Positions 29,091 to 38,524 are shown, counted from the stretch's first letter. The stretch is DNA of 64,000 bases from Psychrobacter sp. NG25 (GCF_015234355.1 NZ_JADGMV010000010.1:33923-97922); one strand, 5' to 3'. The notes: generated by a model from the letters alone, not told the origin. Numbers and translations are program-made.

Positions 29091-30662
29091 CTATATAGCA
29101 TCTAGGGTCTTCTTAGGAATACTGTGATTCACGCCCGCCATTGCTAGAGGGAAACCACGTTCTTCAGCCAAACCACGAGCGACTTTATCAATAGTCATAC
29201 TATCGTTATGCATTAGATAAGACCATTCATGAGCATCGCGATTGCGATTCGCAAGCGTATCGGAGTCAACCAAGCCAAGTTTGGTCAACTCATCAACGAT
29301 TTGATCAGCAGCGATCAGAGTCGAGGATGCTTTGACGTTTTCAGCACGCGCATAACGGATATTAGAATACAGGCTCACATCAGCAACCCGTAAGGTGTCA
29401 TCTTGCCCGGGTATTTGTTGCCCGCCATATAGCGCATTACCGACTGTACGCGCGCTATGGAAGGTCGGTACAAACTCAGCCACATAATCAATCGATTGTT
29501 GGCTACGAGCTTGTAATGGGGCTTTGTCCCAACCATCTTCTATATAGTGTACATATTGCGGTGGCAATTCAGGTTGGGCGCTGTCTTTGCTAGAAGCGAC
29601 TAGCCCATCATCGAATAAAGTGATGAATTTACTCATGCCATGTATTTGAAAGTAGCCACCTGGATAAGGGGTTAGCTGCGCCATGCCTTCTGGTGTACCT
29701 CGATTGCCATAGACGATAATCTCTGGTATCTGCCCGCCAGCATTGTCCCAATGCGTAATATAAGAGGACTTAAACTCAACCATACGAGTCACTTTGACAC
29801 CGACCATATCGTCGATTACACCAGTACGAAAGCCACAGGCATTGATCAAGTAATCTACTTCGATAGACTCGGTCTGAGGCTTTGATTCAAGGGCTGATTC
29901 GAGATTAGAATCGTAACCAGCAGCTTGTTGGTAGTCGATACGCCATTTGGTGACATGGTGATCCGCGTTTGAGCAGTTCTCGCAGTCGACAGGCATAACT
30001 TGCTGTACTTGAGTATCCGTAAAGACATGAGCATGGTCATAATCTGCTAGTGCCAATTGTGCAGAAGCTGCTAGGCGGAAGATGTTCCAGCCATACTCCT
30101 GTACAACAATCAATGGAAACTTAACTTTATTCAAGTCCAAATACTTAGCGACGGGTATCATCCATTCATCAACGGTCGTCGGTACAGCGACTTGCTCACG
30201 CTCAGACAGCTCAATCAGCTGCTCATGGCTATACAGTTGATAGTAGTCTTCCGGCGCACCCAGTACTTTATTACTGCTATCTTGAGCGATAAGCTCACGA
30301 TAAGCATTGGTCAATATATCGAGACGAGGAAGCAAGTCCTCGGGCAGACCGCCATCTCGTGTCGGTACGGCAAATACGGTTGGACGTACATCGATGGTAT
30401 AAGGATAAAGACGTAAAATATCGATGCATTGTTTCAGTAGGGCGACACAGTCTTCGTCAGGTATCTCGCGATATAGATTGCCCCCTGCATGTAAATGACA
30501 CATCGGCGGACCATCAATCAGTGATTTGTTTTTTTCGAATAAATAGGTTTCAAGCCCTAACGCCGCAAGACGAATAGCAATAGTCGCACCAGCCGTGCCA
30601 CCACCTAGAATACCGACGCGCTTGGTAGGATGCGTTTGATTTTTGATAACAGATTGAGTCAT
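29091..30662 (-). CDS. FAD-dependent oxidoreductase
   Basis: A 523-residue flavoprotein. The dinucleotide-binding motif GILGGGTAGATIAIRLAALG starts about 14 residues from the chosen start and is followed by an acidic residue near 37 (FEKNK). Further FAD-contact regions include LINACGFRTGV and a C-terminal section with ADVSLYSNIRYA. CHLHAGGNLYREI and the overall layout somewhat recall malate:quinone-oxidoreductase-like and other family members, but the substrate cannot be assigned. ATG 30662 is chosen because AAGGA lies upstream at somewhat long spacing. An in-frame ATG at 30716 adds 18 residues and lacks a Shine-Dalgarno sequence. Confidence 0.78.
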   Translation of the reverse strand: MTQSVIKNQTHPTKRVGILGGGTAGATIAIRLAALGLETYLFEKNKSLIDGPPMCHLHAGGNLYREIPDEDCVALLKQCIDILRLYPYTIDVRPTVFAVPTRDGGLPEDLLPRLDILTNAYRELIAQDSSNKVLGAPEDYYQLYSHEQLIELSEREQVAVPTTVDEWMIPVAKYLDLNKVKFPLIVVQEYGWNIFRLAASAQLALADYDHAHVFTDTQVQQVMPVDCENCSNADHHVTKWRIDYQQAAGYDSNLESALESKPQTESIEVDYLINACGFRTGVIDDMVGVKVTRMVEFKSSYITHWDNAGGQIPEIIVYGNRGTPEGMAQLTPYPGGYFQIHGMSKFITLFDDGLVASSKDSAQPELPPQYVHYIEDGWDKAPLQARSQQSIDYVAEFVPTFHSARTVGNALYGGQQIPGQDDTLRVADVSLYSNIRYARAENVKASSTLIAADQIVDELTKLGLVDSDTLANRNRDAHEWSYLMHNDSMTIDKVARGLAEERGFPLAMAGVNHSIPKKTLDAI

Positions 30663-31146
30663 TGTCGTTGTTATATCCTTAATAGCATTCACAGCAATAG
30701 TGCTCGATGTATTCATTAACTATCTTGTGTCTAAATAACTTATAACTGTTGATATGCGTGCAAAGTTGCCAAGTTCAATATGTATATTGGGCCGCCGTAG
30801 AAATATTTCTTATTGTTTAGCAACTCTTAAACTCTATAGGGTTATTTTACGAAAAACTACAACTGATATGATGATAAATAAGTAAGTGAATACATGAGTT
30901 TTGTCAACGAGTAGGTAAGCCTGTCTACTCAGTGCGATGGATTTGTTGGCTTGTTCCGTAGGATATAGGCAGTTTTGTAAAGACCTTTCCGTATCAACAC
31001 AACTGTTTGTGTTCACATGCTATATTAAATAGCTTGAAGTCAGGACTGAGTCATTTTTGCTTCTACTTGAATCACAGATACTCAAATCATATGATCATCA
31101 GCAAATGCTAAATAAAATTAACCATGACAAGAACAAGGACGTTATT
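30663..31146. other. 484-bp divergent intergenic region
   Basis: It lies between the FAD oxidoreductase and a lipoprotein gene. No supported gene or clear regulatory motif is seen; promoters for both genes must lie here. Short open frames in it look random. Confidence 0.45.
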
Positions 31147-31581
31147 ATGAAACGTATGCTCATATTATCGGCGTTGACAGGTGTTTTGACGCTTACTGGT
31201 TGTTCAACGTTAAACAATGTAATGGGGAAGGACGGTTCTGGCATGCATAAAGTGCAGGCTACCAATAACAATACGGCACCCGTTACGAGCAAAAACGGTA
31301 TGTTGGTCGATGCAAACAATCATATGACTCTATATACTTTTGATAAAGATTCTATGGGAAAATCAGAATGTGGAGCGGCGTGTTTGTTAGTATGGCCCGC
31401 ATTTCTAGCACCTGACAATGCAAAAGCCTCAGGTCAGTTTGCTGCGTTCCAACGCGAAGACGGTAAGTATCAATGGGCCATGAATGGCAAGCCTTTGTAC
31501 TTTTATGCCAATGATACTAAGGTGGGTGATAAAGATGGCGATAATAAGTTAGGTGTGTGGCATATCGTTATAATGAAATAA
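31147..31581 (+). CDS. secreted-repeat lipoprotein (COG4315-like)
   Basis: A 144-residue lipoprotein. The signal peptide MKRMLILSALTGVLTLTGC ends in lipobox LTGC, so Cys19 would be lipidated. The mature domain matches the secreted repeat of unknown function: MTLYTFDKDSMGKSEC, CLLVWPAF, and GKPLYFYANDTKVGDKDGD, ending in GVWHIV. Homologues are found in periplasmic and surface proteins of unknown role. ATG 31147 follows AAGGACG; an upstream frame extension to 31057 lacks signal features. Confidence 0.87.
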   Translation: MKRMLILSALTGVLTLTGCSTLNNVMGKDGSGMHKVQATNNNTAPVTSKNGMLVDANNHMTLYTFDKDSMGKSECGAACLLVWPAFLAPDNAKASGQFAAFQREDGKYQWAMNGKPLYFYANDTKVGDKDGDNKLGVWHIVIMK

Positions 31582-31603
31582 AATAGCTAACCTTGAGTCG
31601 AAG

Positions 31604-31633
31604 AAAAGCAGCCATCATTGTGGCTGCTTTTTT
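31604..31633. terminator. bidirectional terminator
   Basis: Stem AAAAGCAGCCA/TGGCTGCTTTT, with T-tract. It serves the lipoprotein gene and the convergent FemAB-like gene. A very similar hairpin occurs at 32911-32940. Confidence 0.92.
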
Positions 31634-31671
31634 GTTTGCTGATACTTGCTGAGAGTAGATGAGTCCAGTTA

Positions 31672-32760
31672 TCAAACACTAACTAGAGATTCAGTTCCTT
31701 TAGCTTCCAATACAGTTTCTTTGGTTAGCTCTTTTCTATACAAAGGGAAAAAATCTGAGCTTAAATCGTTTTCAGTAAACCAACTATTCGCAATCAATGC
31801 TGCGTATTTGGACGAATTGACAACAAGTCTATAAGTCTTAAACAACAGCTCTTGTGAGCTAAATCCTTTTTTGTACTCATATAACGAATCTAGGTTGGAG
31901 CCCACGCCGCCACCAAGATGGAGCAAATTATAGTTGTTTTCTCTACCCCAGTTACGAGCAATATGAGTAATGAGTTTAGACGGCTGTAGATGTGTGTATG
32001 CGTTAAGCGTGCCACCAAGATGGAACTGCATAATGCCTGACTCTCTACAGATCGTGTATATCGATGAACCAATGGCCTTACCATCTTGATAAGCTGTTAT
32101 TAGCAGTATTCTGTCTTGAAGGTTTTCAAATAAGTTGAAAAAATAGTTGTCATCAAAAAAGTAATATTGGCTGGCATTAACATGTTCCATCGTTTCTTTA
32201 TAAATGTTCGAGAACACCATGGCACTTTCTTTGGTTAGGCGCTCAATTTTTGTGACAACCTCCATTTTCATGGCTTTTTTGATACCACGACGATGACGGT
32301 TTTGAGTCTCGCTCCAGTGTTCTTCTTCAGATTTTGTTAAGTCGGACATTAATGTCAGACCATGAGTAAGCGCTTTCCCAACAGTAGGAAGCCATTCTTT
32401 ATTGATGATTGGATGCAATCGCATGAATAATGAGACACAGCCTTTTTCAAAGAGAAAGGTTCTTATGCCTTCTAGTACGATATCTAGCTGAGCATCGGTT
32501 AGCGTTTTGTCCATTACAGGACCACCGTAGCCATACGTAGAGGTAGCATCCCAATGCTCTGAATCTATTTCTCGTATGATAATAGGCAAAAACACTTTCT
32601 TATCTTTGTAGTGAGCGACTATACCTTGAGGCATGCCTTTATCGACGACGGCTGATGCCGAAATCCAGCCAGATAAATGGTATACGTCAAAATGATAGTC
32701 TGATATTTGTTTGTCCCATTCTTTATCTATATCTATAAAATCAACTTTTACTGTATCCAT
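31672..32760 (-). CDS. FemAB/GNAT-like acyltransferase
   Basis: A 362-residue protein resembling the FemAB-like, BioF2-type (GNAT_acetyltransf_6) transferases. The N-terminal half contains YHLSGWISASAVV and GYGGPV. The C-terminal GNAT-like fold contains AIGSSIYTICRESGIMQFHLGG and the closing YEYKKGFSSQELLFKTYR. Members transfer acyl or amino-acyl groups in cell-wall, capsule or unknown reactions; the acceptor is unknown here. The gene is AT-rich, with GAGGAAG before its ATG, and stands alone, bracketed by two near-identical hairpins. It may be laterally acquired. Confidence 0.75.
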   Translation of the reverse strand: MDTVKVDFIDIDKEWDKQISDYHFDVYHLSGWISASAVVDKGMPQGIVAHYKDKKVFLPIIIREIDSEHWDATSTYGYGGPVMDKTLTDAQLDIVLEGIRTFLFEKGCVSLFMRLHPIINKEWLPTVGKALTHGLTLMSDLTKSEEEHWSETQNRHRRGIKKAMKMEVVTKIERLTKESAMVFSNIYKETMEHVNASQYYFFDDNYFFNLFENLQDRILLITAYQDGKAIGSSIYTICRESGIMQFHLGGTLNAYTHLQPSKLITHIARNWGRENNYNLLHLGGGVGSNLDSLYEYKKGFSSQELLFKTYRLVVNSSKYAALIANSWFTENDLSSDFFPLYRKELTKETVLEAKGTESLVSV

Positions 32761-32910
32761 TTTTCTGCTTCCTCAGTGTTATGTACTATATTCGTAAATT
32801 CACATATACGAATATAACAATAAATGTTGAGGTTCACAAGCCTATCAAAAGCTTTTATTCGTTTTATTGAATATATAGTTAAATGCTGATGCAGTTATTT
32901 TTATATCAAT

Positions 32911-32940
32911 AAAAAAGCAGCCATTGAATGGCTGCTTTTA
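32911..32940. terminator. terminator of the MFS transporter gene
   Basis: Stem AAAAGCAGCCATT/AATGGCTGCTTTT with a short loop. It is nearly the same hairpin as the one at 31604-31633. Confidence 0.9.
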
Positions 32941-33019
32941 TCTATTTTGGTACTTATCCTAGTATGCAAATTTAAGTCGAAATCTCTTTGTTTGATAGTT
33001 TGTGAGTGATAGGTTTTGG

Positions 33020-34183
33020 TTAAGGCTGCTTTAAATTTAGTAAGCCATATAAAAGTAGGGTGCCCATCGTCACGACTGCGGCTGATAGATACAGGCCAGG
33101 GTCATAGCTTCCATAAGAGTCGACAATATAACCGGTACAGACGGGCGCAATGATTTGAGCCGCACCATACGATAACGTCATTGTCCCCATAAATTTAGCC
33201 GGATCACTGGGGAAGAACTTACCAGCCATCGTCAATACCAAACTCACACAAGCGATGAAAGTACCGCCAAATAACAATGCACTGATTATGACCGTCGATA
33301 AGCCGTCATTGATTGCAGGCAATATGATACCGATAATCTGTAAAAGATAAGCGGCAATTAGTGTCCTAAGATACCCGAATCTTCGTGCAATACGATCCCA
33401 TATAAGTGCAGCTGGGGTGGCGGCTAAACCAATCAATAAAAAGACAAAACCTCCTTGTCCTTGCAAACCTTTTACACTCTCTACAATATCGACGATAAAG
33501 GTAGAGCTGACTGCGTAGCCATAACCTGCACAAAAATAGGCGAGCATCATTAATGACTTGAATGTCTTACTTGGTGGATTGTCCTTAATCACTTCTTGGT
33601 TGTTACTTTCGGTGGAAGGATGTGGCATCCATAACCACGCGGGCACAGCAAAGATGATCGCCAAAACAGAGATTGCCAACCACTGCTGTTGCCAATCTGC
33701 TGATAGGGCTTGCATTGCCTCAAACAATAACGAGGTAATGACAATACTTAATCCGGCACCTGCGAAATGAATCCCCAATTCAGCACGGTGGTTATTTTTT
33801 ACTAGCCATTTCAATATCAATCCTGAAGCAATAATAAATCCGCCTGAAGCACAGGTTCCAGCGAGGAACCTTAATATCGCCCAAGTGGTTATATCTGTGG
33901 TCAGAACCATAGCTGCAGAGGTAACTACACTCAAAATAAGATAAACACGATGTAAGTGATATTTATAATTCAGATTATGCATGCTCGCCGCAAGCAAAAC
34001 GCCAAACATATATCCCATGAAGTTCGTGCTGGCTAACCACCCGCCACCTAACTCTGTTAAACCTGCGCCTTTCTGCATGACTGGTAGCAATAGACTATAC
34101 GAAAATCGAGCAACCCCTACAGTCACTATCAAACTGCAAATCCCAGCCATGTATACACGGACTTTCGTGAGTTCTATAGACAT
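33020..34183 (-). CDS. YbfB/YjiJ-family MFS transporter
   Basis: A 387-residue membrane protein with about twelve hydrophobic segments. The opening GVARFSYSLLLPVMQ, GGGWLASTNFMGYMFG and later GASGG-like helices are typical of the YbfB/YjiJ group of the major facilitator superfamily. Substrates are poorly known. ATG 34183 is preferred to an in-frame TTG at 34216. It is divergent from a LysR regulator gene with a candidate LysR box in the 128-bp gap, so the pair is probably a regulator-target unit. Confidence 0.86.
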   Translation of the reverse strand: MSIELTKVRVYMAGICSLIVTVGVARFSYSLLLPVMQKGAGLTELGGGWLASTNFMGYMFGVLLAASMHNLNYKYHLHRVYLILSVVTSAAMVLTTDITTWAILRFLAGTCASGGFIIASGLILKWLVKNNHRAELGIHFAGAGLSIVITSLLFEAMQALSADWQQQWLAISVLAIIFAVPAWLWMPHPSTESNNQEVIKDNPPSKTFKSLMMLAYFCAGYGYAVSSTFIVDIVESVKGLQGQGGFVFLLIGLAATPAALIWDRIARRFGYLRTLIAAYLLQIIGIILPAINDGLSTVIISALLFGGTFIACVSLVLTMAGKFFPSDPAKFMGTMTLSYGAAQIIAPVCTGYIVDSYGSYDPGLYLSAAVVTMGTLLLYGLLNLKQP

Positions 34184-34267
34184 TTTTATTACTTCATATC
34201 GGAAAGTTATTAACAAAGAATACGTGACTCTGTTAATCTTAAAAATTGAATTATCTAGAACAAAGTA

Positions 34268-34282
34268 TTCTCATTATAAGAA
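34268..34282. promoter_or_regulatory. candidate LysR-type operator
   Basis: The interrupted palindrome TTCT-N7-AGAA, containing a T-N11-A core, sits in the divergent gap between the MFS transporter and LysR genes. It lies 30 bases before the regulator's ATG, a standard place for autoregulation. Confidence 0.5.
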
Positions 34283-34311
34283 CTGTTTGATAAGTGAATA
34301 AGGATTTTCAC

Positions 34312-35145
34312 ATGGAGATTTTGACGCTAAAGACGTTTAAAGCGGTGGTTGATGAAGACGGGATTAAAGGAGCTGCTGAAAAACTGCATACCGTTCAGTC
34401 GAATGTTACCAATCGCATTAAAAAACTCGAAAGAGAACTAGATACCAAGCTATTCAATATCATTGGTCGAAAGTTGCAGTTAACACCGAGTGGGCGACAG
34501 CTGTGCGATTACGCCGATCAAATTTTAAAACTAGAGTACCAAGCCACAACGGCTATGTTGCGTAATAAAGACAGTTATGAATTAATAATCGGTATGCCTG
34601 AAACATTTGCTGCCGTTCATATGCCATTGGCATTGAAACAACTGAAGTTAAACCACTCTGAAATCCGCGCTAAAATTTATACAGATACCAGTGATAGGTT
34701 GGTATTGGCTGTATTAAATAATAAAGTAGACTGTGCGGCAATCGGCAATGCCCCCAAGCATAAAGATCTGGTGGTGATTCCTGTTGTCAGAGAAGAGCTG
34801 ATGATGGTGACGCCACTGGGCAGTGAGCATGACGCTGTTTTATTCGTACGTGATGAAGGTTGTGGTTATAGGACACAGGCCATTATTTGGCAACAAGAAG
34901 CAGGCAGAGGGTGTGATGAGCTAATGCTGATGAGCAGCGCTGATGGTGTCTTAGGATGCGTCGCTGCGGGGTTAGGCTACACTATCATTGGTAAAAATAT
35001 GGTGGTCGGTAGTCGATATGAAAAATCACTGGTTATGACGCCACTCAGTCATGGGTCAAAGCAAGTTCAGCTGTCGATTGTTTATCGTAAAGACAGCCCA
35101 TTGGCATCAGGTGTATTGACGCTAGCCAAACTATTAACTGAATAA
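34312..35145 (+). CDS. LysR-family transcriptional regulator
   Basis: A 277-residue LysR-type regulator. The N-terminal winged helix-turn-helix spans residues 1-60 (MEILTLKTFKAVVDEDGIKG, then LHTVQSNVTNRIKKLE). The rest forms the periplasmic-binding-like effector domain. ATG 34312 follows AAGGA. It is divergent from the YbfB-like transporter gene, whose expression it probably controls. The effector is unknown. Confidence 0.9.
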   Translation: MEILTLKTFKAVVDEDGIKGAAEKLHTVQSNVTNRIKKLERELDTKLFNIIGRKLQLTPSGRQLCDYADQILKLEYQATTAMLRNKDSYELIIGMPETFAAVHMPLALKQLKLNHSEIRAKIYTDTSDRLVLAVLNNKVDCAAIGNAPKHKDLVVIPVVREELMMVTPLGSEHDAVLFVRDEGCGYRTQAIIWQQEAGRGCDELMLMSSADGVLGCVAAGLGYTIIGKNMVVGSRYEKSLVMTPLSHGSKQVQLSIVYRKDSPLASGVLTLAKLLTE

Positions 35146-35211
35146 TATGGCACGCTATGGTCTATCCACCATATAGCTGCTACGGTATTTAGCTTGCTCA
35201 GCATATTAAAG

Positions 35212-35318
35212 TATAGTGGATTCAGTTTAAAAGAGAGACAAGGCAACCGAGTGCAGATGTATATGTGATACTTAAAGCAAGGTTAACGCTGTAACTCTTT
35301 TATAGAGGATTGACTATA
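35212..35318 (+). repeat. 107-bp interspersed element with terminal inverted repeats
   Basis: It starts TATAGTGGATTC and ends GGATTGACTATA, the ends being imperfect inverted repeats. The internal motifs CAAGGCAACCGAGTG and GGTTAACGCTGTAAC recur, with changes, at 54863-54970. The first half recurs at 28919-28971. Confidence 0.82.
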
Positions 35319-35418
35319 TCGACTGTTATAACTTTTATTGCCTTTGGCACACTATTATTTTGTGTTCTAGAACTGATTGATCTTTATCGAGATTGTATTG
35401 GCATATCATTACAGTCTT

Positions 35419-35521
35419 AGCACCCGACTGACTTGCATCGGACGTCGAAAACCGTTAAAATCGCGTTTTGATTTTCCCGCTGGGGAAAGGCTAAGTGAGC
35501 AGAGGAATGGTGTTGGGTGCT
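35419..35521 (+). ncRNA. candidate structured RNA or leader upstream of rpmE2
   Basis: The ends AGCACCCGAC (35419-35428) and GTTGGGTGCT (35512-35521) pair over ten bases with one G-U. Inside is a perfect hairpin TTTCCC-GCTG-GGGAAA (35473-35488). No open frame is present. It lies 137 bases before rpmE2, so it may be an L31 leader, a riboswitch or an independent sRNA. I do not recognise the family, and the strand is assumed from rpmE2. Confidence 0.45.
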
Positions 35522-35658
35522 GGAATAAGCCAGTGATGCAGCTGCCATACTTATAAATGTCCTTAGTGCCTCAGTTACGTATGTCATTGCTGATTTGATA
35601 CATCATTTAAGATGTTGCTCAAAAGCACTATACATACATCGGACATAGAGAGTTTATT

Positions 35659-35940
35659 ATGCGTAAAGATATCCATCCTAATTACCAAGAAGTTTTATTC
35701 CACGACACTAACGCTGACGTTTTCTTTTTGACTCGCTCAACTGCTAAAACTAAAGCTACTCGTGAATACGAAGGTACAGAATATCCATACTACCCACTTG
35801 ATATCTCAAGTGCGTCGCATCCATTCTATACTGGCGAACAACGCAAAACTTCTACTGAAGGCCGTGTTGCTAGCTTCAACAAACGCTTTGGTGCGTTTGG
35901 TGGCCGTAAGAAAGCTGCTGATACTGACGCTGCAGAATAA
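35659..35940 (+). CDS. rpmE2: 50S ribosomal protein L31 type B
   Basis: This 93-residue L31 begins [16 protein letters not shown]. It lacks the zinc-binding Cys residues of type A L31, placing it in type B (RpmE2/YkgM). Type B members replace the zinc form under zinc limitation in many bacteria, or are the only form. The C-terminus is extended with basic and Ala/Asp residues ([14 protein letters not shown]). No Zur-like palindrome was clearly identified in its leader. A strong terminator follows. Confidence 0.95.
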   Translation: MRKDIHPNYQEVLFHDTNADVFFLTRSTAKTKATREYEGTEYPYYPLDISSASHPFYTGEQRKTSTEGRVASFNKRFGAFGGRKKAADTDAAE

Positions 35941-35977
35941 TTTACACTTATTGTGTAAATATATTTCGCAAAGCAAG

Positions 35978-36008
35978 AAAAAACCGCTGATTATTCAGCG
36001 GTTTTTTT
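35978..36008. terminator. bidirectional terminator after rpmE2
   Basis: Stem AAAAAACCGCTGA/TCAGCGGTTTTTT with a TTAT loop, between convergent rpmE2 and the SGNH hydrolase gene. Confidence 0.93.
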
Positions 36009-36056
36009 GTTTGAATTTTAGGGTAGTGTTTCTGAAAGGTGAAATTAAGGCAAGCC

Positions 36057-36884
36057 CTAAGCAGTCGGCGTGTCTAATACCTGTACTATCAGCTCTGATA
36101 ATTGCTGCGCCCAATAGCCATACATTAGGCTGCTAGGATGAAAGCCGTCACTGGCAAACATCACGGCAATATCGATAGGTTTGCCATTAAAGTGATCTTC
36201 TATCATTTTTGCAAAGTCAGTTTCCATATAAGTGACACTGTTATGCTCGGCACAGACCTGCTGCAGTATCCTATCTAAAGTTGATGCTTTGGCACCAATA
36301 AAATTATTGAGTGGGGTAGGTATTGCAGGCATTTGTGCCATTGGTGGTAGACTTGAAAAAATCAATTCTCGCACACCAAATTTACGCTTAGCAATAGCAA
36401 TAATATCTTCAATCTGCTGCTGCCATTTACGCGCAGAGACATTAGCAGTGGTGTCATTCACTCCGACACTCAATATCATGACATCCACCGCTTGGCTAGG
36501 AGCAGGTAGGATATACAGCCTCCGCAAAATATCAAAGCTAGTGTGCCCAGTGGTTGCTTGCAACGACCATGTCAGCTCATCAAACTGAGTATGAATAGCA
36601 GACTGCTGCTGCAAAGCAGGTATCAGCTTGCCTACTAGTGCTTCTTGCTGTGTCTGACTACCAACACCAGCGGCGGCCGAGTCACCAACCACCATGACGT
36701 TTAGCGTTTTTTTGACGGTATCTTTTTGTGTATTAGCAGACAAGGTATTAGTAGATTGGTTTAATTGGAGATGACCATGCCTTTCACCGTGTGGCTCAGG
36801 CAAGCGAATGGTATCGCGCTTAATCTTACGACCTTGATAAAGATAAACAGGGGCAAATAGTACATCTCTTGCCACTGTCGCCAT
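36057..36884 (-). CDS. SGNH/GDSL-family hydrolase
   Basis: A 275-residue hydrolase with block I MVVGDSAAAGVG (nucleophilic Ser), block III GVNDTTANV, and the C-terminal block V DGFHPS (Asp-His). These define SGNH esterases/lipases. The N-terminal 60 residues include a basic, partly hydrophobic segment without a clear signal peptide. ATG 36884 follows AGGA; starts at 36902 or a GTG at 36920 are possible, the latter overlapping nadV. It directly follows nadV on the same strand and may be co-transcribed, but a link to NAD metabolism is unclear. Confidence 0.86.
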   Translation of the reverse strand: MATVARDVLFAPVYLYQGRKIKRDTIRLPEPHGERHGHLQLNQSTNTLSANTQKDTVKKTLNVMVVGDSAAAGVGSQTQQEALVGKLIPALQQQSAIHTQFDELTWSLQATTGHTSFDILRRLYILPAPSQAVDVMILSVGVNDTTANVSARKWQQQIEDIIAIAKRKFGVRELIFSSLPPMAQMPAIPTPLNNFIGAKASTLDRILQQVCAEHNSVTYMETDFAKMIEDHFNGKPIDIAVMFASDGFHPSSLMYGYWAQQLSELIVQVLDTPTA

Positions 36885-36906
36885 TTTATTCCTATTTATC
36901 ATATTG

Positions 36907-38304
36907 CTACCATCCAGCACGCTCTCGAATAGTCGTTAGGTTATCTTCAATTAATAACTGGCCATCGACATAAACGTCACGCAACAGGTTTTCTGCATCG
37001 GCAGATAAGTCATCTGCTTTGATGGTTTTTAGTTTTCCGTTGCTGTCTTTGACCAAAGCCAATCGACCTTTTTTTGAGCGTTTCGAACGGCTAGTGATCG
37101 GATCTTTGTAGATGTCTTTCCAAGTGCCATCAATAGAGATAGAACTGGCTTTCATTGCCCAGCTCATGGTGTCACGGTTGACTTGCTGTAATAGACCACC
37201 GCCCATACCAAAGGTCACGTTTTCAGCGCTGAAGCCTGCTTTTAGTATGACATCAATAATCTTGGTTAAGCTTTGTGGACTGATACCATCACCTTGAATG
37301 ACTCGTACGTAGTCAGGCAGTACTTTATAGCCTTTACTATTCACAGTCGTTCCAAATTTCACAGCCAAGCGCTCTAATGCTTCGCGGACGACTTTGGTAG
37401 GCTCGCCACTGTCTGGTCTAATGACCAATGTGCCACCCATGTTTTTTACGTCATCTTTTAGGCTGCCACCCCAGATATTATCGATAGCATTCCATAAGTC
37501 GTAGCTGTCAGACACCACTGAGAAGCTTTTTCCTTCGCCACCAAACTGCTCAATCATATTGGCAAAGGCCGCTGTCTCACCATCACGGCCCCATGCGGTC
37601 ATCGTGCTGTGTTCAGCTGCAGGGATAGAAAACGCTGGCATGTCTTTATCCATTTGATACCAGCGACTGGCAGCCACTAACGCCGTCATTGAATCAGTGC
37701 CCGCAAAGTTTACCAAATGTGCCAAGCTGCCGAGTGCCACAGATTCCTGACTAGATGCACCACGCGAGCCAAAATCGTGCAGCCTGAACGTAAGTGATTC
37801 TGTGTTGTCTGCTGATTTTTCTAAAGCTTTACGAATGATGTCTTTGCAATAATGCGAGACACTGGCGACCGTCGACGGATACCAAATAGCACGTAATAGT
37901 GTAGTTTCGATATAGCTAGGTAGCCAGTAAAACTCAGGGTCAGTATTAATGACTTGGCATACGACGTTGGACACTGGCACGATGCTGCCTTCGGGTACGG
38001 CTTCGATACGCAATGGTAGATAACCATTGTGTTTGTCCACCAAATGCTCCCAACCAGCACGATTGAAAGTCAAGCCGTGCGCTTGCACGACCATTTCGGC
38101 TTCATCGATATCTTGGTGGGTAATAGGGGTGCTCAGGTATTCTTTGATAAAGGCTTGCAGACCAAAAAATACCACATCATAGTCGCCTTTACGCGCTTCA
38201 ATGTAGCTTGATAAATATTCGCTACCGCTTGGATATTGCACCCAATGTGAGGTTTTATAACTGTCGCTGTTAAGAATTAAATTATTTAGATTACTGGTAT
38301 ACAT
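36907..38304 (-). CDS. nadV: nicotinamide phosphoribosyltransferase (NadV)
   Basis: A 465-residue NAMPT homologue that makes NMN from nicotinamide and PRPP. Family features are NSDSYKTSHWVQYPSGSEYL at the start, IEARKG and the later HDFGSRGASSQE with the active-site His region. PAAEHSTMTAWG, RPDSGEP, and GMGGGLLQ with QVNRDTM also match. ATG 38304 follows AGGAG. With nadM upstream on the same strand it forms the two-step NAD salvage route nicotinamide to NMN to NAD. Confidence 0.94.
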   Translation of the reverse strand: MYTSNLNNLILNSDSYKTSHWVQYPSGSEYLSSYIEARKGDYDVVFFGLQAFIKEYLSTPITHQDIDEAEMVVQAHGLTFNRAGWEHLVDKHNGYLPLRIEAVPEGSIVPVSNVVCQVINTDPEFYWLPSYIETTLLRAIWYPSTVASVSHYCKDIIRKALEKSADNTESLTFRLHDFGSRGASSQESVALGSLAHLVNFAGTDSMTALVAASRWYQMDKDMPAFSIPAAEHSTMTAWGRDGETAAFANMIEQFGGEGKSFSVVSDSYDLWNAIDNIWGGSLKDDVKNMGGTLVIRPDSGEPTKVVREALERLAVKFGTTVNSKGYKVLPDYVRVIQGDGISPQSLTKIIDVILKAGFSAENVTFGMGGGLLQQVNRDTMSWAMKASSISIDGTWKDIYKDPITSRSKRSKKGRLALVKDSNGKLKTIKADDLSADAENLLRDVYVDGQLLIEDNLTTIRERAGW

Positions 38305-38476
38305 CACAGAACTCCTCTGCTTTGAAATGCTGCAGCTGCTTTGATGAAAGAACAGTTGAAGCGGTGAACCCTTGCCGTCTATCGACTCGGGCGGTGAAAG
38401 CTGTTGTACAAAAACGTGTGCAAAAATGATAAATCAGGTTTTAAAAGTAAAAAACTAAGAAAATAAATTATATAGA

Positions 38477-38524
38477 CTATAGTTGATTCTAAGGTTGTAA
38501 ATCATGTACTAGTCGGTCAACGTT
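38477..38524. repeat. possible degenerate copy of the interspersed repeat
   Basis: ACTATAGTTGATTCT followed by GTACTAGTCGGTCAACGTTATG resembles the ends and the AACGCTGTA motif of the 107-bp family, with an internal deletion. The match is weak. Confidence 0.35.

Larger units (their letters stand above)
35146..35658. other. 513-bp intergenic region with a repeat and a candidate RNA
   Basis: This region holds the interspersed repeat at 35212-35318 and the end-paired candidate RNA at 35419-35521, described separately. Between and after them the sequence is AT-rich and shows nothing further. rpmE2 begins at 35659. Confidence 0.6.

Noticed and set aside
30834..31016. A 60-residue minus-strand frame with a hydrophobic end
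   Set aside because: No Shine-Dalgarno sequence and no similarity; the hydrophobic end is expected from AT-rich DNA.
35419..35521. An integron attC site at the end-paired element
   Set aside because: GTTGGGT fits the R' box, but the complementary box is imperfect (ACCCGAC) and the long internal palindrome with L boxes is missing; no integrase or cassette array is nearby.
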